From positions 1 to 39,099 of the forward strand of contig JAJPIR010000286.1 of NCBI GenBank assembly GCA_021324675.1: a stretch of DNA of 39,099 bases, in the 5' to 3' direction. The notes below the pieces were generated by a model, which saw only the letters and a list, made by a program, of their open reading frames with translations, was not told where the DNA came from and did no database searches. Positions 30,272 through 37,415 of this stretch are shown here, piece by piece. Both the position numbers and the translations under genes were made by a program. Source of the DNA: Actinomycetota bacterium (GTDB lineage: Bacteria; Actinomycetota; Actinomycetes; Mycobacteriales; Pseudonocardiaceae). Each line of letters starts with the position of its first letter. Within the stretch, counting starts at the first letter, position 1.

Positions 30272-31154
30272 GCCCACGCGCCCGGAGCACCCGGCGCTCC
30301 ACGGGTGCGAACACCAGCAGCTCGATCGCCACGCCGACGACCAGGATGAGCACGATGGACGCGATCACCAGGTCCATCGCGTTCAGTTCGCGCCCGATGT
30401 TGAGTTGCTGGCCGAGCCCAATGCCGAGCGCGGGCGAGTACGTGATGAGCTCAGCCGCCATCAGCGAGCGCCACGAGAACGCCCAGCCCTGCTTGAGCCC
30501 GGCCAGGTAACCCGGCAGCGCTGCCGGGAGCAGCACGTGCCTGATCCGGCCGAGGACGGTCAGACCCAGGACCCGGCCCACCTTGTCCAGCAGCGGTGGC
30601 ACCTGGTCAAAGCCAGCGAGGAGCCCGTTGGCGATCGACGGCACGGCGCCGAGCAGCACCACCGCGTAGATGGCGGCGTCGGACAGGCCGAACCAGATGA
30701 TCGCCGCCGGAACCCACGCGACCGACGGCAGGCTTTGCAGCCCGCTGACAAACGGCCCCAGTGCTGCCCGCAGCCAGCGGCCGCGCCACATCGCCAGCCC
30801 GAGCACGGTGCCCACTACCACCGACGCGGCAAACCCCAGCGCTCCGCGCGACACGCTGACCGAAATCGCCTCCCACGCTCTGCCGTCACGGACCGTCTGG
30901 CCGAAGGTTCGCAACACATCCATCGGGCTGGGCAATGCGTAGCTCGGCTTTAATCCGGTGCTGTAGGCCAGCTGCCACAGGGCGAGAAATGCGGCCACCG
31001 CGACAACAGGGGGCAGCACCGAGCGGACGAAGACCTTTGCCGGACCGGGCCGCCGTGGTGGTGCAGGTGCTTCCAGAGCGTCCAAGCCAGCTTCGAAGGC
31101 GCTGCGGTCGTCGATCTGGGCCGTTGGGGCCGCCACGGGAACGTCACCGGCCAT
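30249..31154 (-). CDS. ABC transporter permease, sulfonate/nitrate/taurine type (SsuC-like)
   Basis: A 301-residue permease of the SsuC/TauC/NrtB class. A 40-residue soluble N-terminal extension precedes six or so helices: VLPPVVAVAAFLALWQLAY, LGFAASVVVGTVLGLAMW, and others. The cytoplasmic coupling (EAA-like) loop is LLPAALPGYLAGLKQGWAFSWRS in family order, with LMAAELI after it. LQSLPSVAWVPAAIIWFGLS is the typical conserved loop. It overlaps the ATPase gene by 11 bases and is the last gene of the operon lipoprotein-ATPase-permease. Confidence 0.93.
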   Translation of the reverse strand: MAGDVPVAAPTAQIDDRSAFEAGLDALEAPAPPRRPGPAKVFVRSVLPPVVAVAAFLALWQLAYSTGLKPSYALPSPMDVLRTFGQTVRDGRAWEAISVSVSRGALGFAASVVVGTVLGLAMWRGRWLRAALGPFVSGLQSLPSVAWVPAAIIWFGLSDAAIYAVVLLGAVPSIANGLLAGFDQVPPLLDKVGRVLGLTVLGRIRHVLLPAALPGYLAGLKQGWAFSWRSLMAAELITYSPALGIGLGQQLNIGRELNAMDLVIASIVLILVVGVAIELLVFAPVERRVLRARGLTVARGR

Positions 31155-31929
31155 GGCGGCTGATCTCCGCGCGCAGGTGCTGGGTGACCTCGGTGGCCAG
31201 CGCGCTGACCCCCGGGGACTCGATCGCCCGCGGCTGGCTGAGCTCGACGTGCCACTCCCGGACGATCCGGCCTGGCCGTGAACTCATCAGCAAGACCCGC
31301 TGCCCCAGCCGGACCGCCTCGCGCACATTGTGGGTGACGAACACGATGGACAGCTGCTGCTCCGACCACAACCGGATCAGTTCCTCGTGGAGCGCATCGC
31401 GGGTAATCGCATCGAGGGCGGCGAACGGCTCGTCCATCAGCAGCAGCCGGCTGTCCTGGGCCAGCGCCCGGGCCAGGGCTACCCGCTGACGCATCCCGCC
31501 GGACAATTCGTGGACCCGCTTGCGGCCCTGACCCGCCAGGTTCACCAGGCTGAGCAGCCGCTCGGCCTCAGCGGCACGATCGCGCCGGCCCACGCCCCGC
31601 GCCTTGAGCGCAAGCTCGACGTTGCCAGCGGCGGTCAGCCACGGCAGCAGCGCGGGCTCCTGGAACATCAGCGCCGGGCGGCCCACCGTGATCTCGATAC
31701 CGCCGGACGTTGGTGTGCCAAGGCCAGCGATCAGCGACAGCAAGGTGGATTTCCCGCACCCGGAGGCGCCCAGCAGGCAGACGAACTCACCAGGCGCGAC
31801 GTTCAGCTCGATCCGATCCAGCACAGGTGGCCGGTCAGCCTCGAAGACCTGCACGAGTTGCGTGATCCGGACGCTGGAAACCTGCGCGGTCTGCCGCGCG
31901 GATGCTGAATTGACGGTCGGCAGTGCCAT
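31144..31929 (-). CDS. ABC transporter ATP-binding protein (SsuB/TauB-like)
   Basis: A 261-residue ATPase. Walker A is GASGCGKST (near residue 54), the Q-loop is LMFQEPALLPWL, the signature LSGGMRQRVALARAL (near 143), Walker B LLLMDEPFAALD (near 163) and the switch histidine FVTHNVREA. The pattern EPALLPWLTAAGNVELALKA is the hallmark of the nitrate/sulfonate/taurine class. The ATG has AGGAG very close upstream (2-3 bases), with a GGAAGG further up, and lies 5 bases after the binding-protein stop. Confidence 0.95.
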   Translation of the reverse strand: MALPTVNSASARQTAQVSSVRITQLVQVFEADRPPVLDRIELNVAPGEFVCLLGASGCGKSTLLSLIAGLGTPTSGGIEITVGRPALMFQEPALLPWLTAAGNVELALKARGVGRRDRAAEAERLLSLVNLAGQGRKRVHELSGGMRQRVALARALAQDSRLLLMDEPFAALDAITRDALHEELIRLWSEQQLSIVFVTHNVREAVRLGQRVLLMSSRPGRIVREWHVELSQPRAIESPGVSALATEVTQHLRAEISRHGR

Positions 31930-31934
31930 GTCTC

Positions 31935-33011
31935 CTAGTCCTTCCCGAGCCCGTCGGCCGACACGGTCGGCAGGCCCCGTTGGCTGAGGATCCGGTTGAG
32001 AATGGACAGCTCGTAGATGCCGTGCAGGTCGACCTGCTTGGTGGTCACGCCGGCACTCACCGCGTTTGCAGCGTTGCGCTGCAGGGATGTCGCGATCGGG
32101 TCATCGGTCACCGTCAGGTCCTGCCACGCCCGGTCGACCACGTCTGCCCGCAACGGCTTGCCGGTCAGGGCGTTGATGCCGTCATTGACGGCAGCTTCGG
32201 CCTCGGCGGGGTGCTGTGTCGCCCACTGCACCGCGTCGACGTGACCCTGCAGCAGTGCCTCCACGGTCTGCGGGTGCCGCTGCAAGAAGTCGGTGCGCAC
32301 GATCAGGTGGGTGGTGACGAACTGCCCACCGGGCCACAGGTCGCGCTCGTCGACCAGCACTTTGCCCCCGGCCTCGAGCACCAACCGGGAAGCCCACGGC
32401 TCCGGCACCCAGGCGCCGGCAAGCTTGCCCGACTTGAACATCTGCAGCGTGTCGGCGTTCTTGGTGGGCATGATGGTGACGTCCCCGCCACCTTGCACGC
32501 TGTTGCGCAACCCCTGGCTGCTCAGCCAGGCGCGCAGCGCTACGTCCTGGGTATTACCTAGTTCCGGGCTGGCCACGGTGGTGCCGCGAAGGTCTGCCGC
32601 CGTGTTGATACCCGGGCGCACCACCAGCTGGGCGCCCCCGGAGGTGGCGCCGGCGATGATCCGGATGGCCTTGCCGTCGCTGCGGGCGAACGCGTTGGTC
32701 GCCGGATTCGGCCCGAGGTAGGCCGCGTCCAGGCTGCCTCCGAATAACGCCTCCACCGCGGCCGGCCCGGCATCAAAAATCTGCGTTTCAAGTTTGGTGG
32801 CACCGAGTTCCTTGGCCAGGAAACCTCGGTTCACGCCGATGATCGCCGCCGCGTGGGTGACGTTGGCGAAGTAGCCCAAGCGCAGCGTCGAGGCTGGACC
32901 GGGTGGTCCGGCGGCATTCGAGGCGCTGCCGCATGCGGCGGCGAGCACCAGGGTGCCGATCACTGTGAGTGTGGCTACGGCTCGTCGCAAGATGGGTGGA
33001 AGAGCGGGCAT
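31935..33011 (-). CDS. ABC substrate-binding lipoprotein, sulfonate/sulfur type (SsuA-like)
   Basis: The start ATG 33011 (358 aa) gives a proper lipoprotein signal: basic RRAVATLTVIGTLVLAAAC with lipobox cysteine at 27; a longer frame to 33083 would bury it. The mature protein is a NitT/TauT/SsuA-type periplasmic-binding fold: RLGYFANVTHAAAIIGVNRG, AYLGPNPATNAF, and LAGAWVPEPWASRLV are typical. The likely ligand is an alkanesulfonate, taurine or related organosulfur compound, supported by the sulfur-type leader peptide upstream. Its ribosome site (GAGG, 11 bases before the ATG) can be masked by a hairpin (33024-33042). First structural gene of the transporter operon. Confidence 0.93.
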   Translation of the reverse strand: MPALPPILRRAVATLTVIGTLVLAAACGSASNAAGPPGPASTLRLGYFANVTHAAAIIGVNRGFLAKELGATKLETQIFDAGPAAVEALFGGSLDAAYLGPNPATNAFARSDGKAIRIIAGATSGGAQLVVRPGINTAADLRGTTVASPELGNTQDVALRAWLSSQGLRNSVQGGGDVTIMPTKNADTLQMFKSGKLAGAWVPEPWASRLVLEAGGKVLVDERDLWPGGQFVTTHLIVRTDFLQRHPQTVEALLQGHVDAVQWATQHPAEAEAAVNDGINALTGKPLRADVVDRAWQDLTVTDDPIATSLQRNAANAVSAGVTTKQVDLHGIYELSILNRILSQRGLPTVSADGLGKD

Positions 33012-33023
33012 GACAGGCGCGTC

Positions 33024-33042
33024 CTCGCGGGAGGGGCGCGAG
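33024..33042 (-). promoter_or_regulatory. Hairpin masking the binding-lipoprotein ribosome site
   Basis: On the minus strand CTCGCG and CGCGAG form a 6-bp stem around CCCCTCC. The 3' arm overlaps the GAGG that serves as ribosome site for the lipoprotein gene. With the leader ORF 70 bases upstream, a ribosome stalling there could change this fold and so control translation of the transporter. Confidence 0.45.
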
Positions 33043-33111
33043 ACGTGACGTCGGTGTGATCTGGGTGCCGACAGTACGGCCACGCGCTCGGCTGATGAAG
33101 GATCTGGCAGG

Positions 33112-33195
33112 TCAGGCCGGCATACAGATCATGCTCCGCGTGCGTCCGTAGTCGACGTGGCGGCGGACCACCAGCTTGAACGACAACGCAGGCAC
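33112..33195 (-). CDS. Putative cysteine-responsive leader peptide, 27 aa
   Basis: GTG 33195 opens a 27-codon ORF: MPALSFK then LVVRRHVDYGRTRSMIC then MPA. The RRHVD(x)xR...SxxC core is that of the small leader peptides known upstream of actinobacterial sulfur-assimilation and cysteine-related operons, where slow cysteine decoding at the terminal Cys alters expression of the genes after it. It ends 100 bases before the SsuA-like lipoprotein gene, exactly the expected place. No clear ribosome site precedes the GTG, so the mRNA may be leaderless. The start codon is the least certain point; the motif itself is clear. Confidence 0.7.
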   Translation of the reverse strand: MPALSFKLVVRRHVDYGRTRSMICMPA

Positions 33196-33383
33196 GAAAT
33201 TGACGCTACACGGACGAGTGATACTGCTCGTGAATTGCTCACATGCTGGACGCACGCGAACTCTGCGCCCTGCCCCCGCCACGTCCGGTCATCCAGGGTC
33301 CGTCCCTCGCGCCGGGGGGCTAAGCGCCAGCACCGTCGCCACCGGACAGGGAGACATGGCGGACTTGATAGAGCCCGTTTAAA

Positions 33384-33407
33384 CCCCGATATCTCTCCAT
33401 ATTGGGG
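33384..33407. other. Hairpin in the divergent gap upstream of the holin-like gene
   Basis: CCCCGATAT and ATATTGGGG can pair (one G-T) around a CTCTCC loop. It lies in the 275-bp gap between the leader peptide and the plus-strand membrane-protein gene, about 64 bases before the latter's start. There is no T tract. The rest of this gap (33196-33446) shows nothing I recognise. Confidence 0.4.
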
Positions 33408-33470
33408 GAGTGCAGTCACGGGAGGTGAGTTGGGTGGGCACAGTCGGTGATCGAAAGGAGCCATGGCACC

Positions 33471-33986
33471 ATGTCGCAGGTGTCCAGCACGCAGCCTCGC
33501 CACGGCCGGCACGCCAAGCCGGAACCACCGCCTGCGGCTCCGTCAGGGCCTTCAGCGCCCTCAGTGCCGCTGTCACCGGTGGAATTCCCGCAGCTGGCCG
33601 ACGCGTCGCTGGGTGAGCTGGTCAAGGAAGCGGCCAGGCACTTTTCCACCTTGTTCCGCTCGGAAGTGGAACTGGCGAAAGCCGAAGTAACCGCCGAGAT
33701 CCGCAAGGGCGTTAAGGGCAGCGTTTTTTTCCTCATCGCACTGGCGATCGTGCTGTTCAGCCTGTTCTTCCTGTTCATCACGGTGGCCGAGGTGCTCGCC
33801 ATCTGGTTGCCGCAATGGGCTGGATTCGGCATCGTGTTCGCGCTGATGCTGGCCGCCGCAGGGGTGTGTGCGTTGCTGGGCTGGCGCCGGGTGCGCAGCA
33901 TCCGGAAACCGGAACGCACGATCAGCACCGTCCGCGACACCGGGGCCGCGCTCATGCACCCACGTGGCCAGCAATCCACGGAGTGA
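33471..33986 (+). CDS. Phage-holin-like family membrane protein (actinobacterial)
   Basis: ATG 33471 (171 aa) has AAAGGAG ten bases upstream. A proline-rich disordered N-terminus (about 1-45) is followed by an amphipathic helix LGELVKEAARHFSTLFRSEV and the linker EVTAEIRKGVKGS, then two hydrophobic hairpin helices: VFFLIALAIVLFSLFFLFI (about 86-105) and GIVFALMLAAAGVCALLGW (about 120-138). This matches the cellular proteins annotated as phage holin family (superfamily III type), which are not lysis proteins; the role is unknown. Its stop overlaps the next gene's GTG start (GTGA), so the hydrolase is translationally coupled. Confidence 0.85.
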   Translation: MSQVSSTQPRHGRHAKPEPPPAAPSGPSAPSVPLSPVEFPQLADASLGELVKEAARHFSTLFRSEVELAKAEVTAEIRKGVKGSVFFLIALAIVLFSLFFLFITVAEVLAIWLPQWAGFGIVFALMLAAAGVCALLGWRRVRSIRKPERTISTVRDTGAALMHPRGQQSTE

Positions 33987-34909
33987 GCCGCCCCCCGGAT
34001 CCCGGCTCTGTGCGTATTCCCGGATCGTGGACGCACCGTGAAGTCTCGGCCAACGGGATCCGGCTGCATATAGCGGAGGTCGGCACGGGGCCCTTGGTGC
34101 TGCTGCTGCATGGGTTCCCGGAGTTCTGGTGGGCGTGGCGGCACCAACTGCCAGCGCTTGCCGCTCTCGGGCGCCGCGCCGTGGCAGTAGATCTGCGCGG
34201 CTATGGCGATTCCGACAAACCCCCACGGGGTTATGACCTGTGGACGTTGTCCGGGGACGTGGCCGGTTTGGTCCGGGCGCTGGGAGAACGCCAGGCCGAC
34301 CTGGTCGGGAACGACTGGGGTGGCGTGCTGAGCTGGTGCACGGCCGCGCTGCACCCCCGGGTAGTGCGCTCGGTGACCGTCCTGGCCGCCGCCCATCCGC
34401 GCGCGATGGGCCAGGCGCTGATGCTCAACCCGGCGCAGCGCGCCGCAGCCCGCTACCTGGTGGAGTTTCAGGCTCCATGGTTACCCGAGCGCCGCCTCAC
34501 GCGCGACGGTGCGGTGCTGGTCGAGCAGATCCTGCGCGCTGGAGCCGGCCGGCAGTGGTGCTCGTCGAGCGAGTTCACCGAGGTGGCCCGGCGCTACCGG
34601 AACGCGATGCGGATCCCGGCTGCTGCGCACTGCGCGCTGGAGTACTACCGGTGGGTCGGTCGCTCGCAGTTCCGCTTCGATGGGCGGCGGTTGTCCCGTG
34701 CGGTGGACCGCGCTATCCGGGTGCCCGTGCTGCAGGTGCAGGGCCTCGACGACACGTATGTACTGGAATCCACCGCTCGGCGGTCAGCATGCTGGGCTGG
34801 CGACGGCTACCGCTATGAGGTGTTGCCCGGCATTGGCCACTTCGTGCAACAGGAAGCACCGCAGCGCACCACGGAGTTGCTCACCGAGTTCCTGACGGCC
34901 ATGGGGTAG
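33983..34909 (+). CDS. Alpha/beta hydrolase, epoxide hydrolase-like
   Basis: The 308-residue protein begins at the GTG of a GTGA overlap. It has the alpha/beta fold with oxyanion motif LLHGFPEFWWAWRHQ (about 41-55), nucleophile Asp111 in VGNDWGG, acid Asp256 or 257 in GLDDTYV, and His286 in GIGHFVQQEAP. An aspartate nucleophile with HGxP is the mark of epoxide hydrolases (haloalkane dehalogenases being the close alternative); lid tyrosines Tyr221/Tyr222 in LEYYRW could activate the epoxide. The usual second lid tyrosine was not verified. The membrane protein gene before it suggests a shared transcript, as seen in other actinomycetes. Confidence 0.92.
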   Translation: MSRPPDPGSVRIPGSWTHREVSANGIRLHIAEVGTGPLVLLLHGFPEFWWAWRHQLPALAALGRRAVAVDLRGYGDSDKPPRGYDLWTLSGDVAGLVRALGERQADLVGNDWGGVLSWCTAALHPRVVRSVTVLAAAHPRAMGQALMLNPAQRAAARYLVEFQAPWLPERRLTRDGAVLVEQILRAGAGRQWCSSSEFTEVARRYRNAMRIPAAAHCALEYYRWVGRSQFRFDGRRLSRAVDRAIRVPVLQVQGLDDTYVLESTARRSACWAGDGYRYEVLPGIGHFVQQEAPQRTTELLTEFLTAMG

Positions 34910-34939
34910 CCCGCCGCGGGCGCGGGTACCCCGGCAGAC

Positions 34940-35893
34940 ATGGTGAGCATCGGTTATTTCCTGTCGTGTGAGGAATTCGGTCCGCAGGAGCTTGTTCGGC
35001 AGGCTCGGCTGGCCCAAGCGGCTGGCTTCGAGCGGTTGTGGATCTCCGACCATTTCCATCCCTGGACCAGTGCGCAGAACCACAGTCCGTTCGTGTGGTC
35101 GGTGATCGGCGCGCTGTCGGAGGCAGTGACGCTGCCGGTCACCACAGCGGTCACATGCCCGACGGTGCGCATCCACCCGGCGATCATTGCCCAGGCCTCC
35201 GCCACGGCGGCGGTGCAATTGGGCGGGCGGTTCGTGCTGGGCGTAGGCAGCGGCGAGGCCCTCAACGAGCACATCCTCGGTGACGTGTGGCCACCGGTCG
35301 GGGTGCGGCTGGCCATGCTCGAGGAAGCGATCCAGATCATCCGGCTGCTGCATCGGGGCGAGGAGGTGAGCTTTCACGGCGAGTTCTACGAGGTGTGCGA
35401 CGCCCGGATCTACACACGGCCCGACGAGCCGGTACCGATCTACATCTCCGGGTTCGGCCCGCAGGCTACGGAGCTGGCCGGGCGGATCGGCGACGGCTAC
35501 TGCACCACCGTGCCTGACGCCGACCTCGTTCGCGTCTTCCGCGAAGCCGGCGCGACGAAGCGACCGGTGCAGGGCGGGATGAAGGTGTGCTGGGCCGAGA
35601 CCGAGGAAGCCGGCGTGGATACGGCCCACCGGTTGTGGGCCAGCGAGCTGCTACCGGGACAGCTGGGCCAGATCCTGCCGCGGCCGCGGGACTTCGAGGC
35701 CGCCACCACACTGGTGACTCGCGAGGCGATCGCCGAGCAGATCCCCTGCGGACCTGATCTGCAACGGCAGGTGGAGGCCGTGCAGAGTTATGTCGATGCG
35801 GGATTCGATGAGGTATACGTGCAGCAAATCGGATCCCGTCACGAAGAGTTCTTCCGAGCGTGGGCGGACAAGGTGCTTCCCGTGTTCCGGTAA
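34940..35893 (+). CDS. F420-dependent LLM-class oxidoreductase (Fgd-like, TIGR03557 type)
   Basis: A 317-residue TIM-barrel luciferase-like protein of the F420-using branch, related to the glucose-6-phosphate dehydrogenase Fgd. WISDHFHPW (His40-like residue), VTTAVTCPTVRIHPAIIAQA, VGSGEALNEHILGD (with the Glu109-like residue) and VPIYISGFGPQATELAGRIGDG are all diagnostic. The F420-binding His, Trp and Glu of Fgd are preserved; the sugar phosphate-binding residues were not checked, so the substrate is open. The start ATG is 30 bp after the hydrolase gene with no strong ribosome site. It ends just before an 8-bp repeat array. Confidence 0.93.
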   Translation: MVSIGYFLSCEEFGPQELVRQARLAQAAGFERLWISDHFHPWTSAQNHSPFVWSVIGALSEAVTLPVTTAVTCPTVRIHPAIIAQASATAAVQLGGRFVLGVGSGEALNEHILGDVWPPVGVRLAMLEEAIQIIRLLHRGEEVSFHGEFYEVCDARIYTRPDEPVPIYISGFGPQATELAGRIGDGYCTTVPDADLVRVFREAGATKRPVQGGMKVCWAETEEAGVDTAHRLWASELLPGQLGQILPRPRDFEAATTLVTREAIAEQIPCGPDLQRQVEAVQSYVDAGFDEVYVQQIGSRHEEFFRAWADKVLPVFR

Positions 35894-35905
35894 GCGCCCT
35901 TGGCT

Positions 35906-35961
35906 CGGCGGCTCGGCGGGTCGGCGGGTCGGCGGGTCGGCGGGTCGGCGGGTCGGCGGGC
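35906..35961. repeat. 8-bp tandem repeat (CGGCGGGT)
   Basis: Seven 8-bp units: CGGCGGCT, five perfect CGGCGGGT, and CGGCGGGC. It begins 13 bases after the LLM gene stop and abuts a fragment of a short-chain dehydrogenase gene on the other strand. Read on the minus strand it encodes only a repetitive Arg-Pro-Ala-Asp-Pro-Pro-Thr tail. It is a likely slippage hotspot. Confidence 0.95.
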
Positions 35962-35970
35962 GGGCGCGCG

Positions 35971-36062
35971 CCGCCGCTGACGGCAATGACCTGCCCGGTG
36001 ATCTGCCGGGCAGCCGGAGAGGCGACGGCTTCCGCCACGTCGTCGGGAATACCGGTGTCGCG
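35971..36062 (-). pseudogene. C-terminal relic of a short-chain dehydrogenase/reductase (SDR)
   Basis: On the minus strand one frame reads RDTGIPDDVAEAVASPAARQ then ITGQVIAVSGG. This is the C-terminal signature of SDR enzymes (G.P.DVA.AV..L.S....ITGQ.I.VDGG), with a few residues missing around the AEAVA segment. No Rossmann N-terminus lies upstream, where the 2OG oxygenase gene begins on the other strand, and the end runs into the 8-bp repeat array. So a gene has been deleted here, leaving about 30 codons. Confidence 0.6.
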
Positions 36063-36112
36063 CCGTTGCCCACCGCAGGTCTTTGATAATCAGTGCGGCG
36101 AGGAGGGCCATG

Positions 36113-36835
36113 ATGAGCAAAGCCAGCACGTATGCCGGCCTCCCTGCGCTGGGGGTCCTCGATTGGCCTGCGCTGGAGGACCAGCTCAATGGCTACGGCT
36201 ACGCCATGACCCCGCCAGTGCTGTCACCGGAGCAGTGCGCCGAGGTGGCGGAGATGTTCGACGATGACACCCGGTTTCGCGGCACCGTCATCATGGCGCG
36301 GCACGCTTACGGGGAGGGCAGCTACCGCTACTTCGCCGATCCACTGCCCCCGCTGGTGCAGACCCTGCGAGAAAGCTGCTACCCGGCTCTCGCTGCGATC
36401 GCGAACCGGTGGGCACAGCGACTGGGCGAGCGCAGCTTTCCCGAGATGCTCGACGGCTTGCTCGCCGAGTGCGCAGTGCTGGGCCAGCACAGGCCGACGC
36501 CACTCGTGTTGCGTTACGGCCCCGGTGGCTACAACTGCCTGCATCAGGACGTCTACGGTGATCTCACGTTCCCGCTGCAGCTGCTGGTCATGCTCAGCAG
36601 GCCCGACGAGGACTTCACCGGCGGGGAAAGCGTCTTCGTCGAGCAGCGGCCGCGCCAGCAGTCCCGGCCGATGGTGGTCCGGCCCGGCCAGGGCCAGGCG
36701 GTGATCTTTCCGGTCCGGCACCGGCCCAAGCGCGGCACCCGCGGTGATCACCGGGTGCAGGTGCGTCATGGCGTCAGCGCCGTGCACACCGGCGAGCGCT
36801 ATGTGCTGGGCATCATCTTCCACAACGCCCGGTGA
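36113..36835 (+). CDS. 2OG-Fe(II) oxygenase (Oxygenase-NA type)
   Basis: Two ATGs follow AGGAGG; ATG 36113 has the better spacing (6 bases) than 36110, giving 240 aa. A jelly-roll dioxygenase using Fe(II), oxygen and 2-oxoglutarate: metal ligands His144 and Asp146 in LHQDVYGD and His219 in RHGVS, with Arg229 in GERYVLGIIFHNA for 2-oxoglutarate. Also typical are MARHAYGEGSYRYFADPLPP (about 61-80), YGPGGYNCLHQD, and FTGGESVFVEQRPR. I know this as a bacterial family of prolyl-hydroxylase-like proteins with no fixed substrate; some annotations link them to alkylation damage genes. It is a single-gene unit. Confidence 0.92.
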   Translation: MSKASTYAGLPALGVLDWPALEDQLNGYGYAMTPPVLSPEQCAEVAEMFDDDTRFRGTVIMARHAYGEGSYRYFADPLPPLVQTLRESCYPALAAIANRWAQRLGERSFPEMLDGLLAECAVLGQHRPTPLVLRYGPGGYNCLHQDVYGDLTFPLQLLVMLSRPDEDFTGGESVFVEQRPRQQSRPMVVRPGQGQAVIFPVRHRPKRGTRGDHRVQVRHGVSAVHTGERYVLGIIFHNAR

Positions 36836-36952
36836 GTGCCGGCTAGCTCTCTGCGCATCTGCTCGGCTATCCGCATGCAACCATGGGTCTCAGCGCTTCG
36901 GACGGCCCACCAGATTCACGGGATGCCCGAGGTCTCTCCTGGTCCGTGAACA

Positions 36953-37020
36953 CGCCGTGAACTCGACGGGACCGACGTGGGCCGGGCAGCGGGATGTCGG
37001 TAGCGTCGAGTTCACGACGC
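36953..37020 (-). repeat. 68-bp palindromic element, copy 2
   Basis: The plus strand reads arm GTGAACTCGACGGGACCGAC (36957-36976), a 19-nt spacer, then GTCGGTAGCGTCGAGTTCAC (36996-37015); the arms differ at two positions. On the minus strand the ends GCGTCGTGAACTCGAC and GTCGAGTTCACGGCG are identical to copy 1 and the element is again exactly 68 bp. It lies at the 3' edge of the EamA relic, in the gap between the oxygenase gene and accD1. Confidence 0.9.
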
Positions 37021-37305
37021 GAGTCGGCACGCTGCTGTACCGCGCCGATGAGTGCTCCGATGACGATGCTGGTCTCGCGGAGCGCCGTCACGAGGGCCAG
37101 GGCACCGCTGGTCTGCTGCGCCCAGATCACCAATCCGTACGAAGTCGCGCCAGTGGTCGCCGCCCCCGCTACGTCGCGCTTGGTGGCGCCGGCCAAGGTC
37201 GAGGACGGGCAGGTTAGGGCCATGGAGCAGGAACAACCAGCCCGCGTAGGTCAGCAGTGGAGTTCTGGCCAGCTGGTCTCGATAAGTGGTCTTACGTTGG
37301 CTCAT
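37021..37305 (-). pseudogene. Relic of an EamA/DMT family transporter
   Basis: On the minus strand, one frame reads [20 protein letters not shown]; after a frame change the next reads AGAATTGATSYGLVIWAQQT then SGALALVTALRETSIVIGAL. These are the typical last third of an EamA transporter (YGLVLWAQ..GALALVAALRETSVVFGALIG). The two parts are out of frame, there is no start, no N-terminal half, and the 3' end runs into the 68-bp palindrome. This explains most of the 580-bp gap 36836-37415; the rest shows no recognisable feature. Confidence 0.65.
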
Positions 37306-37415
37306 TTACTAGCGGGCAGCCCGCTGTGCCCGGCGAGCACAGGGCCACCAGGAGCCTGCTGACGCGTCTAACGTGGTGCGTAGCGCTTCATCCCGGCGCG
37401 GGAAAGGAGCGACGC

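Noticed and set aside
33012-33200. SAM or other riboswitch upstream of the ABC operon
   Set aside because: I could not find the conserved core of any riboswitch class; the leader peptide explains the region better.
33125-33239. Alternative leader frame encoding SLVRVASISCLRCRSSWW
   Set aside because: It contains cysteines, but the overlapping frame has the recognised RRHVD...C motif and ends closer to the lipoprotein gene.
35466-36038. Minus-strand frame of 190 codons across the 8-bp repeat
   Set aside because: Beyond the 30-residue SDR ending it is only repeat-encoded RPADPPT and antisense of the LLM oxidoreductase gene.
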